Shown here piece by piece: positions 1 to 8,901 of a DNA stretch of 64,000 nucleotides (the first letter of the stretch is position 1; each line of letters opens with the position of its first letter). The notes below the pieces were generated by a model. It saw nothing but the letters and a program-made list of their open reading frames with translations, was not told the DNA's origin and searched no databases. A program made the translations under genes and the position numbers. The stretch lies in NCBI GenBank assembly GCA_025463005.1, contig JAOAPR010000187.1:1-64000 (forward strand). The letters run 5' to 3'. This DNA comes from Bryobacterales bacterium (GTDB lineage Bacteria; Acidobacteriota; Terriglobia; Bryobacterales; Bryobacteraceae).

Positions 1-1
1 G

Positions 2-637
2 TTCTTCCAGCAAAGCACGGGGGTCTCCGCACCGGGCGGCGGCGGAGTAGTTTCCATCGGCGGATGCATCCTTACTCAGACCATAACAGGCGGATCCATT
101 GGAACCACAACCGGGCTGAATGCCGGCACGATTACTGTGACCGGTCCCGGCGGATCTCCGGTCACCATGACGGGAATTCACAAATTACCGGGATTCTACA
201 CCGGCACTCTCGCAACCATACCGTCAACCGGAGGAGCATTCGTTTTTAACGGCACGGCCGGAACACAGGTTGGGGCCTTCACAGCGACTGTAACTTTTCC
301 CAACCCCCTTCTGGCCTGGACCAATCAGAGCGCGGCCGCAACCGTCGGTCGCAGCCAGGGGTTGACGGTTAGCTGGACCGGTGGCGCGCCCGGCACCTAC
401 GTCGTCATCACTGGATCGTCCGTAAGCGGGACCGCGAGCGGCAGCTACGCCTGCTACGCGCCGCAATCAGCCGGGTCGTTTACCGTGCCCTCGTATGTTC
501 TGCTCGGTTTGCCTTCCGGAACCGGATCCACTACCGTTCAGAATTCGACGAGTCTAGGGTCGTTCACAGCAACCGGGCTCGACTTCGGGCTCACCCTCGG
601 AACCGACTCGTTCATGGTGAATTCGACCTACAACTAA
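2..637 (+). CDS. Secreted Thr/Gly/Ser-rich protein, 3' part only
   Basis: The frame is open from the window edge to a TAA at 635-637, so this is the C-terminal ~211 residues of a gene beginning upstream. An ATG at 137 lies inside the open frame and is probably not the start. The protein is rich in Thr, Gly, Ser and Val with alternating beta-type pattern and almost no charged residues, as in exported or surface proteins. It contains a segment LLAWTNQSAAATVGRSQG followed by a TVSWTGGAPG-like stretch, a layout I associate with a recurring family of Solibacter secreted proteins (from memory, not searched). No enzymatic motif is seen. A strong terminator follows directly. Confidence 0.7.
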   Translation, partial: FFQQSTGVSAPGGGGVVSIGGCILTQTITGGSIGTTTGLNAGTITVTGPGGSPVTMTGIHKLPGFYTGTLATIPSTGGAFVFNGTAGTQVGAFTATVTFPNPLLAWTNQSAAATVGRSQGLTVSWTGGAPGTYVVITGSSVSGTASGSYACYAPQSAGSFTVPSYVLLGLPSGTGSTTVQNSTSLGSFTATGLDFGLTLGTDSFMVNSTYN

Positions 638-643
638 GTCCGC

Positions 644-683
644 GTGGGGCCGGTCATCACGCCGGCCCCACATTCTTTTTCTC
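644..683 (+). terminator. Rho-independent terminator
   Basis: A perfect 10-bp stem (GTGGGGCCGG at 644-653, CCGGCCCCAC at 662-671) with an 8-nt loop is followed by a T-rich tail (ATTCTTTTTCT). It sits 6 nt after the stop of the upstream secreted protein and before icd, so it separates the two transcription units. Confidence 0.85.
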
Positions 684-740
684 TCTCCAACTTCCCCTCT
701 CTAACTCTGTCTGCTAATCTAGTCAATTCACCCCTAGAAC

Positions 741-2177
741 ATGCCTACTCCTGTACCTATCACTGTCGCCCATGGCGACGGCATCGGCCCTGAAATCATG
801 GCCGCCACGCTGCACATCCTCAAAGAGGCCGGAGCAGCCCTAGAAATCGACACCATTGAAGTCGGCGAGAAGGTTTACCTCACCGGCAACACTTCGGGCA
901 TCGCGCCCAGCTCCTGGGATTCCCTGCGACGCACCAAAGTGTTCCTGAAGGCTCCCATCACGACGCCCCAAGGCGGCGGCTATAAGAGCCTCAACGTCAC
1001 TACGCGCAAAATGCTGGGCCTGTACGCCAACATCCGCCCGTGCGTGTCATACCACCCATTCGTTCGCACCAAACACCCCGGCATGGACGTGGTTATCGTC
1101 CGCGAAAACGAAGAGGATCTCTACGCCGGCATCGAATATCAGTCCACACCCGACGAAATCGTCGCCCTCAAAGTCATCTCCCGCCCCGGTAGCGAAAAGA
1201 TTGTCCGCTACGCCTTCGAGTACGCCATGCAGTACAAGCGCAAGAAGGTCACCTGCTTCACCAAAGACAACATCCTGAAGATGACCGACGGCAGCTTCCA
1301 CAAGATCTACGACGAGATCTCCGCCGAATATCCGAGCCTCGAAAAGGAACATTGGATCGTCGACATCGGCGCCGCCAAACTGGCCGACACGCCCGAAGCA
1401 TTCGACGTCATCGTCATGCCGAATTTGTATGGCGACGTGCTCTCCGATGTGGCGGCACAGATCGCGGGTTCCGTCGGACTCGCGGGATCGTCCAATATCG
1501 GCGCACATGCCGCCATGTTCGAGGCGATCCATGGCTCGGCGCCCCGGCGCGCTGGACAGAACCTCGCGAATCCTTCCGGCCTGCTGCATGGCGCCCTCCT
1601 GATGCTGGTGCACATCGGGCAGCCCGATGTCGGCGAGCGCATCCATAACGCCTGGCTCCGCACTTTGGAAGACGGCGTTCACACCTACGACATCTTCCAG
1701 GAAGGACTCAGCAAGCAGAAGGTCGGCACCAAGGAATTCGCGCAGGCCGTGGTCTCGCGCCTCGGGCAGAAGCCGCAGACTATCAAGGCGGCCGAATACT
1801 CCACCACTCCGCGTCCTCCGATCAAACTTCCAACTCCTAAGCCAGCTCCGAAAGCCGATCTGGTCGGTGTCGACGTCTACATCGAATGGCCGTCGCGCGA
1901 GCCCAACAGCCTGGCCGCGGTGATCGGCAAAGCATCCGGCGACGGGCTCACGCTTGAAATGATGGCCAACCGCGGCGTCAAGGTGTGGCCCGAAGGATCT
2001 CCGCAAACCCTGTGCACCGATAATTTCCGCTGCCGCTTCCTGGGCAGCTCGGTCACAGAGAAACAAATCGTTGCGCTGCTGGATCGTATCGGCGGGCTGA
2101 AGCTCCCCATCGGCATGACCGTTAGCCTGCGCAACTACGATGGCAAGGCCGGATTCACGCTGGCCCAGGGACAGTAA
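741..2177 (+). CDS. icd: NADP-type isocitrate dehydrogenase (Thermus-like, C-terminally extended)
   Basis: Oxidative decarboxylation of isocitrate to 2-oxoglutarate in the TCA cycle. The N-terminus has the family motif HGDGIGPEI (~residues 10-18); the substrate loop KAPITTPQGGGYKSLNV is near 75-90, followed by LYANIRPC; the metal/substrate region NLYGDVLSD and the nucleotide motif EAIHGSAPR are present. At 478 aa it is longer than the E. coli type enzyme (~416 aa) and matches the Thermus thermophilus type, which carries an extra C-terminal domain; here that is residues ~370-478 after a Pro-rich linker. The purE start follows the stop directly, suggesting cotranscription. NADP rather than NAD preference is inferred from the subfamily. 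Confidence 0.93.
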   Translation: MPTPVPITVAHGDGIGPEIMAATLHILKEAGAALEIDTIEVGEKVYLTGNTSGIAPSSWDSLRRTKVFLKAPITTPQGGGYKSLNVTTRKMLGLYANIRPCVSYHPFVRTKHPGMDVVIVRENEEDLYAGIEYQSTPDEIVALKVISRPGSEKIVRYAFEYAMQYKRKKVTCFTKDNILKMTDGSFHKIYDEISAEYPSLEKEHWIVDIGAAKLADTPEAFDVIVMPNLYGDVLSDVAAQIAGSVGLAGSSNIGAHAAMFEAIHGSAPRRAGQNLANPSGLLHGALLMLVHIGQPDVGERIHNAWLRTLEDGVHTYDIFQEGLSKQKVGTKEFAQAVVSRLGQKPQTIKAAEYSTTPRPPIKLPTPKPAPKADLVGVDVYIEWPSREPNSLAAVIGKASGDGLTLEMMANRGVKVWPEGSPQTLCTDNFRCRFLGSSVTEKQIVALLDRIGGLKLPIGMTVSLRNYDGKAGFTLAQGQ

Positions 2178-2648
2178 ATGGTCGCGGTCATTATGGGTAG
2201 TAAGTCGGACTGGGACGTCATGAAGCACTGCTGCGACGTACTCACTCAGTTCGGCGTGCCTCATGAAAAGCGCGTGCTCTCGGCGCACCGCACGCCCCAT
2301 GCGACGGCAGAGTTTATATCAGGAGCTGACCAGCGCGGCGTCAAAGTCATCATCGCCGCTGCCGGAGGCGCTGCCCATCTGGCCGGTGTCGCCGCCGCGC
2401 ACACATTGCTGCCGGTGCTAGGAGTCCCCATGGAAAGCGCGTCGCTCAAGGGCATGGACTCGCTGCTCTCGACGGTCCAGATGCCGGGCGGGATTCCGGT
2501 CGGCACACTTGCGATCGGAAAACCCGGGGCGACCAACGCCGCTCTGCTGGCGGTGGCGATCCTGGCGATCAACGACGCCGGCCTGCGCGAGAAGCTCCGG
2601 TCTTTCCGCGAAGAACAGAGCAAGAAAGTTCTCAGCGAAGTTATCTGA
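2178..2648 (+). CDS. purE: N5-carboxyaminoimidazole ribonucleotide mutase PurE
   Basis: Catalyses the N5-CAIR to CAIR rearrangement in de novo purine synthesis. The 156-aa product has the class I PurE signature: GSKSDWDVM at residues 7-15, the catalytic SAHRTP loop near 36-41, and the Gly/Ala-rich AAGGAAHLAGV and MPGGIPVGTLAIG segments. The length is normal for a single-domain bacterial PurE. The ATG abuts the icd TAA with no gap, so translational coupling is likely. No purK is seen in the window. Confidence 0.95.
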   Translation: MVAVIMGSKSDWDVMKHCCDVLTQFGVPHEKRVLSAHRTPHATAEFISGADQRGVKVIIAAAGGAAHLAGVAAAHTLLPVLGVPMESASLKGMDSLLSTVQMPGGIPVGTLAIGKPGATNAALLAVAILAINDAGLREKLRSFREEQSKKVLSEVI

Positions 2649-2781
2649 CGTGGAGCAGGCTTAGCCCTGTTTTCCGGCGCGTCACACCGCTTATTGTTTT
2701 TTATTTCTTAATCGCGAAATCTTATCGCAAAAAACTTGATACGCCTAAGCCTGATGGTGAATCTATGCTCCGGGAGGGAGT

Positions 2782-3348
2782 ATGCGAATAGTACTGGCAA
2801 CGATGATTCTTTTCGCCGCAATCTGTCCGGCGGCTACCATCACCTTTAGCGGGACGCTTTCAGGCGCAAATGAGTCTCCCGCCGTCGTAACGGCAGGAAC
2901 CGGCTTCACGACCGTGACCTATGATTCAACCCTTCACTTGCTGACAGTTGACGTCACGTTCTCCAACCTGACGGGGCTTACCACGGCTTCTCACATCCAC
3001 TGTTGCGTCCCGGCTGGAGGGAACGCGGGGGTGGCGACCACCACACCAACATTCGCCGGATTTCCGCTAAACGTAACAGCCGGCGTGTACCACAACGTTC
3101 TGGACCTCACCAGTCCCAGCAGTTGGAATCCCGCATTCATTACTGACAACGGCGGGACTACGGCCTCAGCGGAAGCTGTGTTTGGCGCTGGCTTTATTGC
3201 CGGACAAACGTACCTCAATATTCACACAACCGTCGATCCGGGCGGAGAAATTCGCGCGTTCCTTATACCGGAGCCAACCACTTGGACCCTCGTGGCAGTT
3301 TCGTTGTTGGTACTTGCGCTGAAACGAAAGGCGCTTCACAGACCCTAG
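2782..3348 (+). CDS. Secreted CHRD-domain protein with PEP-CTERM sorting signal
   Basis: The 188-aa protein has an N-terminal signal peptide (MRIVLATMILFAAICPA), then a CHRD domain: FSGTLSGANESPAVVTAGTG opening, a central HIHCC segment and the closing GGEIRAFL. The C-terminus is a PEP-CTERM tag: the PEPTTW motif, a hydrophobic helix and a basic end (LKRKALHRP). PEP-CTERM proteins are processed by exosortase and are usually surface or exopolysaccharide associated; no exosortase gene is in the window. A good Shine-Dalgarno (GGGAGGGA) precedes the ATG. Function of CHRD domains outside chordin is not established. Confidence 0.85.
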   Translation: MRIVLATMILFAAICPAATITFSGTLSGANESPAVVTAGTGFTTVTYDSTLHLLTVDVTFSNLTGLTTASHIHCCVPAGGNAGVATTTPTFAGFPLNVTAGVYHNVLDLTSPSSWNPAFITDNGGTTASAEAVFGAGFIAGQTYLNIHTTVDPGGEIRAFLIPEPTTWTLVAVSLLVLALKRKALHRP

Positions 3349-3520
3349 TCTGTAATTTCATATACCGATAAAACGTTCGCTTCCCCGGTCCGACACCGCT
3401 GTTCCAGCAGTCGCGTGAAGACTGACTGTCTACGAAAGACGCCCCGGACGTAGTCCCGCCGCCGCCCTGCAGCAACCTCCAAAAACCGCGACACTAGAAT
3501 TATCGGTCCTCCGTATAACC

Positions 3521-4681
3521 ATGAAGATCTGCTACCTCGATGCCTTCTCCGGGATCAGCGGCGACATGACCGTCGGCGCCCTGCTGGACGCGGGGGCTCC
3601 GGTTGATGCCTTGCTCGACTCGCTCAACAGCCTCAATACGGGCGCGCGCTATGAGGTCGAGAAAACCGCCCGCGGGGGCATCGCGTCGTCGAAATTCCGC
3701 GTTCATCCCGACGCAGCGCCCTCCAAGCACCGCCATCTTTCGCACATCCTGGAAATGATCGACCACGCTCCCCTCGCCCCGCGCGCGCAAGCCGCCGCTT
3801 CCGCCGTCTTTCGCAGACTGGGCGATGCGGAAGCCCATGTGCACGGCATCCCGATTGAAAAAGTTCACTTCCATGAAGTCGGCGCGGCCGATTCCATCGC
3901 CGATATCGTCGGAGCCTGCGTCGCTCTCGATCTTCTCGATATCTCAGAAGTTCACGCGTCAGCGATCAATGTCGGCAGCGGGACGGTACAAACCGAGCAC
4001 GGCCTGCTTCCGGTTCCCGCGCCCGCCACGGCGGCACTGCTCGAAGGCAAACCGATATACTCGCGCGGTCCCGAGGTCGAACTAACGACGCCCACCGGCG
4101 CTGCTCTCGCGGTGACGCTCGCATCCAGCTTCGGACCGCTTCCCGCCATGCGGATCTTGCACATCGGCCATGGCGCAGGCGACCGCGATTTCAAGCAGCA
4201 TGCCAATGTACTCCGCGTTCTGATCGGAGAACGCACGCACGCGCCCGAAGCCACGCTGGTCAGCGTCATCGAAGCCAATATTGACGATTCCAGCCCGCAG
4301 GTCCTGGGGTACGCTCTGGAGAAACTCATGGACGCGGGCGCACTCGATGCCGCGCTCTCACCCTTGCAGATGAAGAAGAACCGCCCGGGCACGCTACTCA
4401 GGGTCATCGCCAAGCCGGAAGATCAGGAACGCCTCGCGCAGATCATATTTGCGGAGACTTCCACCTTGGGTCTTCGCATTCATGCCGCTGAGCGCCGCAT
4501 TGAGCCGCGCAGCATGGTGGAAGTCGAAACGCCTTACGGCCAGGTCCGGGGCAAGGTTTCCTCGCAGGGAGTCTTCACGCCCGAATACGACGACTGCAAA
4601 GCGATCGCCGAGCGCACCAGCATGCCGCTGACGCGCGTGCTCGCCGCCGCCCAAGAGGCCTACCTCAAGAATCCGAAATGA
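3521..4681 (+). CDS. larC: Nickel-pincer cofactor biosynthesis protein LarC
   Basis: The 386-aa product is a full-length LarC/DUF111 protein, the CTP-dependent cyclometallase that inserts nickel into the pincer nucleotide cofactor of lactate racemase-type enzymes. It starts with the family signature YLDAFSGISGDM, has the His-rich HFHEVGAADSIADIVG near residues 115-130, and the C-terminal part contains ANIDDSSPQVLGY and KKNRPGTLL. In Lactiplantibacillus larC is read through a programmed frameshift; here it is one uninterrupted frame. The TGA overlaps the metG start by 4 nt (ATGA). No larA, larB or larE is present, so the client enzyme is encoded elsewhere. Confidence 0.92.
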   Translation: MKICYLDAFSGISGDMTVGALLDAGAPVDALLDSLNSLNTGARYEVEKTARGGIASSKFRVHPDAAPSKHRHLSHILEMIDHAPLAPRAQAAASAVFRRLGDAEAHVHGIPIEKVHFHEVGAADSIADIVGACVALDLLDISEVHASAINVGSGTVQTEHGLLPVPAPATAALLEGKPIYSRGPEVELTTPTGAALAVTLASSFGPLPAMRILHIGHGAGDRDFKQHANVLRVLIGERTHAPEATLVSVIEANIDDSSPQVLGYALEKLMDAGALDAALSPLQMKKNRPGTLLRVIAKPEDQERLAQIIFAETSTLGLRIHAAERRIEPRSMVEVETPYGQVRGKVSSQGVFTPEYDDCKAIAERTSMPLTRVLAAAQEAYLKNPK

Positions 4682-6606
4682 GCAAATATTACCTCACCAC
4701 GCCGATCTACTACGTCAACGCCGCCCCGCACATCGGCCACACCTACACCACCATCGCCGCCGATGCGATCAAGCGCCTGAAACGCATGCAGGGGTTCGAG
4801 CCGGTGATCCTCACAACCGGCACGGACGAGCATGGCCAGAAGATCGAGCGCGCCGCCGCGGCCGCAGGGAAATCGCCGCAGAAGTTCACCGACATCATCT
4901 CGGAGGAGTTTCGCCGCCAGTGGGAGGCGCTGGGGCTCCAGACCGATCGTTTTCAGCGCACCACCGATCCCAAGCACGCCCGCGTGGTCCAGGATCTGTT
5001 CGATCGCTGCCTAAAAAACGGGTACGTGTACAAGGGCAACTACACCGGCCAATACTGCGTGTTCGACGAGCTTTATGTCAGCGAGGCCAAGCCGGGCGAT
5101 CCTTGTCCGGATTGCGGACGTCCTACTGAAACCGTCACCGAAGAGAATTTCTACTTCAAGCTCTCGGCGTTCCAGGACCGGCTGCTCAAACTGTATGAAG
5201 AGCAGCCCGATTTCATCCTGCCTGAGACCCGCCGCAACGAGGTGATCGCTTTCGTGAAGCAAGGCCTGCGCGATCTCTCCATCAGCCGCACCACCATCAA
5301 ATGGGGCATTCCGGTGGAGGGCCACGCGCCGCACGTGTTCTATGTCTGGTTCGACGCGCTGTCCACATACATGTCCGCCGTCGACGGCGAGAACCTCTGG
5401 CCCGCCGATCTCCACCTGATCGGCAAGGAAATCGTGCGCTTCCACGCCGTCTATTGGCCCGCGTTCCTGTGGGCCGCCGGTCTGCCTTTGCCCAAACGCA
5501 TTTTCGCCCACGGCTGGCTGCTGTTCGAGAACGACAAGATGAGCAAGTCCAAGGGCAACATGGTGCGTGCGACTCCCATCAAGGAGGCGCTCGGCGCCGA
5601 CGCGCTACGCTATTTTCTGCTGCGCGAAGTGGTGTTCGGCCACGACGGCAATTTCAGTTACGACGCGCTGGTTCAGCGCTACAACTCCGACCTCGCGAAC
5701 GGCTTGGGCAACCTCGCCAGCCGCACACTGGCGCTGATTCATCAGAACCACAACGGCAAGATTCCCGACGGGCCGGGCGACCCGACCATAGCGGCAGCCG
5801 CGAAAACCGCCGTCGACACCGCACTCGATTCCTTCGAATCGCTTAATTTCTCCAAGGCTCTCGAAAGCATCTGGGGCCTGATCAGCGCTGTCGACAAATT
5901 CATCGTTGAACGGGCTCCTTGGAACCTGGCCAAGTCCGGCGACACCGCGAAGCTTGCCGACACGCTCTACACGGCTGCCGAAGCGCTCCGCATCGTGACG
6001 GCTCTGGTCTATCCGGTGATCCCGGAATCGGCTGCCAAGATCTGGGCGCAGCTTGGATTTCGAACGCCCCTCGACTCGATCCGCACGGCGGATCTCGCCT
6101 GGGGCCAGCTCGCCTCCGGGCAGGAAATCGAACCAGCAAGTGGCGTGTTTCCAAGAGCTGACGTAAGAACTATGATCGAAAAGATGAAGGAAGGCGAAGC
6201 CGCCGAACTCGTTCGCCAGCAGACCCTGATGGGAGTAAGTCCGGCCGCCAGGCCGGACGACGCCACCAAGTCGGATGGCAGTATCAGTATCGAGGATTTC
6301 GCCAAGGTCGACTTGCGCGTGGGCGAGGTCAAAACCGCCTCCGCGGTCAAGGGCGCGGACAAGTTACTTCACCTGCAGGTTGATATCGGGGAACCCCAGC
6401 CGCGCTCGATTGTGGCCGGAATTGCATTGGCTTACAAGCCGGAATCTCTCGTAGGACGCAAGGTCGTGATCGTCGCAAATCTGGCCCCTCGCAAGTTGCG
6501 CGGCTTAGAATCGCAGGGCATGATCGTCGCCGCCTCGCTCGAAAACGGGAACCCAGTGCTAGCGAGCTTCCTCGAAGATGTCCCAGTCGGAGCCCGTTTG
6601 AAGTGA
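4678..6606 (+). CDS. metG: Methionyl-tRNA synthetase
   Basis: Charges tRNA-Met. The class I signature HIGH is at residues 18-21 and KMSKS at 287-291. A single CPDC pair near residue 143 gives a one-knuckle zinc insertion. The anticodon-binding helical domain follows, and residues ~538-642 form an EMAP-II-like tRNA-binding OB domain (DFAKVDLRVGEV at its start, ESQGMIVAA near its end). The 642-aa length fits dimeric MetRS with the C-terminal domain fused. It overlaps larC upstream by 4 nt and tatD downstream by 4 nt, giving a three-gene translationally coupled unit; metG-tatD adjacency is common in bacteria. Confidence 0.97.
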   Translation: MSKYYLTTPIYYVNAAPHIGHTYTTIAADAIKRLKRMQGFEPVILTTGTDEHGQKIERAAAAAGKSPQKFTDIISEEFRRQWEALGLQTDRFQRTTDPKHARVVQDLFDRCLKNGYVYKGNYTGQYCVFDELYVSEAKPGDPCPDCGRPTETVTEENFYFKLSAFQDRLLKLYEEQPDFILPETRRNEVIAFVKQGLRDLSISRTTIKWGIPVEGHAPHVFYVWFDALSTYMSAVDGENLWPADLHLIGKEIVRFHAVYWPAFLWAAGLPLPKRIFAHGWLLFENDKMSKSKGNMVRATPIKEALGADALRYFLLREVVFGHDGNFSYDALVQRYNSDLANGLGNLASRTLALIHQNHNGKIPDGPGDPTIAAAAKTAVDTALDSFESLNFSKALESIWGLISAVDKFIVERAPWNLAKSGDTAKLADTLYTAAEALRIVTALVYPVIPESAAKIWAQLGFRTPLDSIRTADLAWGQLASGQEIEPASGVFPRADVRTMIEKMKEGEAAELVRQQTLMGVSPAARPDDATKSDGSISIEDFAKVDLRVGEVKTASAVKGADKLLHLQVDIGEPQPRSIVAGIALAYKPESLVGRKVVIVANLAPRKLRGLESQGMIVAASLENGNPVLASFLEDVPVGARLK

Positions 6607-7376
6607 AGCTGGTAGACTCCCACTGCCACCTGGATAACCCGCAGTTCGACGCCGACCGGAAGTCCGTCATCGAACGCGCCCTGGCGGCCGGCGTCGATCG
6701 AATGGTGGTTATCGGTACAGGCGAGGGTCCGCCCGACCTCGAAGCCGGCATCCGCCTGGCGGATCGCCACGAACCGATCTATGCCACCGTCGGCGTCCAC
6801 CCGCACGACGCCTCCAAGGCGACTCCGGAAAGCTACAAGCGCCTGGCGGAGCTGCTGAAGCATCCCAAGGTGATTGCGTTGGGCGAGATCGGCCTGGACT
6901 ATCACTACGATCATTCTCCGCGCGAGGTCCAGCGCGCCGTATTTATCGAACAGATGCTCATTGCGGGCGAAGCGGGCAAGCCCATCGTGATACACACCCG
7001 CGAGGCTTGGGAGGACACCATCGCGCTGCTTGAAACGTACTGGAGACCGCGAGGGTTGGGCGGCATCATGCACTGCTTCTCAGGCAGTCCGGATCAAGCC
7101 GCGTTATGCGTCGATCTCGGATTCCACCTGAGCTTCGGCGGGATCGTGACGTTTCCCAAGGCGGCCGACGTTCAGGAAGCCGCGCGCCAGGCTCCCGCCG
7201 ACCGTATTTTGATCGAGACTGATGCGCCGTATCTTGCGCCGGTTCCGTACCGTGGCAAGCGCAACGAACCCGCCTACGTGGCGGAAACTGCTCGCAAATT
7301 GGCAGAGCTCCGCGGCGTTTCCGTTGAGGAAATCGCGCGAATTACTTCCGCAAACTTTCTCCGAATCTGTCAGTAA
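6603..7376 (+). CDS. tatD: TatD family metal-dependent hydrolase/DNase
   Basis: The 257-aa protein is a TIM-barrel amidohydrolase of the TatD/YcfH family with 3'-5' nuclease activity in characterised members. Metal-ligand motifs are all present: DSHCHLD at residues 5-11, GEIGLDYHYD near 97-106, VIHTREA near 129-135, MHCFSG, and ETDAPYLAP near 203-211. It begins with GTG (the ATG alternative is absent near the conserved N-terminus) and overlaps the metG stop by 4 nt. The gene ends just before the convergent RNA-binding protein gene, with only 7 nt between the stops. Confidence 0.93.
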   Translation: MKLVDSHCHLDNPQFDADRKSVIERALAAGVDRMVVIGTGEGPPDLEAGIRLADRHEPIYATVGVHPHDASKATPESYKRLAELLKHPKVIALGEIGLDYHYDHSPREVQRAVFIEQMLIAGEAGKPIVIHTREAWEDTIALLETYWRPRGLGGIMHCFSGSPDQAALCVDLGFHLSFGGIVTFPKAADVQEAARQAPADRILIETDAPYLAPVPYRGKRNEPAYVAETARKLAELRGVSVEEIARITSANFLRICQ

Positions 7377-7383
7377 GTTTTTG

Positions 7384-7740
7384 TTAGTAGCGGGAACGCC
7401 CGCCGCCACCACCACCGCCGCCCCGGTTGCCGCCACGTCCGCCGCCACCGCCACGAGCAGCGCCTCGCCCGCCGCCGCCGAATCCGGATCCGCCGGCAGG
7501 CTTGGGCCGCGCTTCATTGACGTTCATGGCACGGCCGTTCAGCTCGGCGCCATTGAGTTGGGAAATCGCGGTTTCCGCTTCACGCTGGTCGCTCATTTCG
7601 ACAAACGCGAACCCCCGGGGCTGGCCTGTGTCACGATCTGTGACTATGTTCACCCGTTCGACGTTCCCGTACTGCGCGAAGGCGGCGTGCAGCTCGTCCT
7701 GGGAGGTTTGGAAACTGAGATTCCCGACAAAGATATTCAT
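7384..7740 (-). CDS. RRM-domain RNA-binding protein with Gly/Arg-rich tail
   Basis: The 118-aa protein has one RNA recognition motif (residues 1-75): RNP2 IFVGNL at 3-8 and RNP1 RGFAFVEM at ~43-50. The last ~38 residues are Gly/Arg-rich (GGGGRGG-type), as in cyanobacterial cold-inducible RBPs and plant GRPs. It probably binds single-stranded RNA with low specificity, perhaps under cold stress; that role is inferred from the family. The Gly codons create a GC-rich tract at ~7390-7480 that opens several false frames on the plus strand. It is convergent with tatD and divergent from the polyprenyl synthase gene. Confidence 0.92.
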   Translation of the reverse strand: MNIFVGNLSFQTSQDELHAAFAQYGNVERVNIVTDRDTGQPRGFAFVEMSDQREAETAISQLNGAELNGRAMNVNEARPKPAGGSGFGGGGRGAARGGGGGRGGNRGGGGGGGGRSRY

Positions 7741-7899
7741 CTGGGTAGTGCTCCTTTACGATTCAAACTGTCTTTGTCAGAGTCAAACTGCGGTGGACGC
7801 CAGGGCAAAGACACTCCCCACTTTACCACTAGCGGCCGCGTGGGAGAACATGGAATTGTCCCGTAAGCGCGCCCTGCTTTGCTACACTCAATCATCCCT

Positions 7900-8901
7900 A
7901 TGGCATTCGGCAAAATTGGCCAAACTCTCACCGCCATCGAGATTTTCGACCTGGTCCGAACCGACCTGGACCAGGTGGAGCGCGAGATCGGGCTCGAGTC
8001 CATCGCCTCCGTGGACGCCATCACCTATATAGGCCAGTATCTGCAATCCGGCGGAGGCAAGCGGCTCCGTCCCATCCTGGTTTTGCTGTGCGGAAAGATG
8101 TTCGGACCGGCCACGCCCGGGCTAACGCGTATCGCGGCGGTGATGGAGATGATCCACACCGCTACCCTGGTCCATGACGACGTAATAGACATGGCGAAGA
8201 CCCGCCGCGGCCGGCCTTCCATCAACGTGGTGTGGGGCAATCATACGTCGGTTCTGGCAGGCGATTGGCTGTACATGCAGGCGTTTCACGTGGCCCTGCG
8301 CGAGCGGAATTTCGCCATTCTGGACGTCCTGATCAACCTGACCCAGATGATGGTGGAAGGCGAGCTGCTTCAACTGGAGCGGATCGGCAAAATCGGCGTG
8401 ACCGAAGCCGATTACATGGAGCTGATCGACCGCAAAACAGCGAGTTTGTTCTCGGCCTGCGCGCGCTTGGGCGCCGTTTGTGCGAACGCGGGCGAAGAAA
8501 TGGAAGCGCGGCTCGGCGACTATGCCTGGAACCTGGGCATCGCGTTCCAGCTGGTGGACGATATCCTCGATTTCACGTCGCGCGAGAAGATCCTCGGAAA
8601 ACCGGTCGGCAACGATCTGCGCGAGGGAAAAATCACGCTGCCGCTGATCTACGCCCTGGAAACGGCCGAGCCCGAGGAGCGTAGGCTGGTGGAAACCGTG
8701 CTCACCGACGGCAACTATGACCAGGTGCCCTTCGCCAAGATCCTGCACATCCTCAACCGGCATCATTCGATCGAGCGCGCGCAGGAACGCGCCCTCAGTT
8801 TCACCAGTAAGGCCCGCGAGATTATCGGTGGGTTCCCGGAATCGGCATACCAGCGGGCGCTGACGGCGGTCACCGACCTGGTTACGGAGCGGGATCACTA
8901 A
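7900..8901 (+). CDS. Polyprenyl diphosphate synthase (trans-type, IspA/IspB family)
   Basis: Elongates allylic diphosphates with IPP to a long-chain product, most likely the menaquinone side chain. The 333-aa protein has GGGKRLRP near residues 48-55, the first Asp-rich motif DDVID with following RRGRPS, and the second motif LVDDILDFTS, then GKPVGNDLREGKITLP. I start at the ATG at 7900 because the product then begins MAFGKIGQTL; an in-frame TTG at 7879 would add seven residues and neither site has a clear Shine-Dalgarno. Chain length cannot be read with certainty, though small residues before the first Asp motif favour a long product. Its end overlaps the convergent nadD stop by 4 nt. Confidence 0.92.
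   Translation: MAFGKIGQTLTAIEIFDLVRTDLDQVEREIGLESIASVDAITYIGQYLQSGGGKRLRPILVLLCGKMFGPATPGLTRIAAVMEMIHTATLVHDDVIDMAKTRRGRPSINVVWGNHTSVLAGDWLYMQAFHVALRERNFAILDVLINLTQMMVEGELLQLERIGKIGVTEADYMELIDRKTASLFSACARLGAVCANAGEEMEARLGDYAWNLGIAFQLVDDILDFTSREKILGKPVGNDLREGKITLPLIYALETAEPEERRLVETVLTDGNYDQVPFAKILHILNRHHSIERAQERALSFTSKAREIIGGFPESAYQRALTAVTDLVTERDH

Noticed and set aside
1047-2300. A 417-codon antisense frame across icd and purE
   Set aside because: It is the complement of two well-identified genes with intact motifs; the product is His/Asp/Val-rich with no recognised domain, a normal shadow at high GC.
2649-2700. Possible terminator after purE
   Set aside because: The only stem is 4-5 bp around AGG/CCT with a short T run; too weak to report.
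7222-7866. A 214-codon plus-strand frame overlapping tatD and the RRM gene
   Set aside because: It is open only because of the Gly-rich tail of the RRM protein read in reverse.
7879-7899. TTG start for the polyprenyl diphosphate synthase
   Set aside because: An ATG seven codons later gives the normal family N-terminus; the extra residues are not conserved-looking. Kept only as an alternative.
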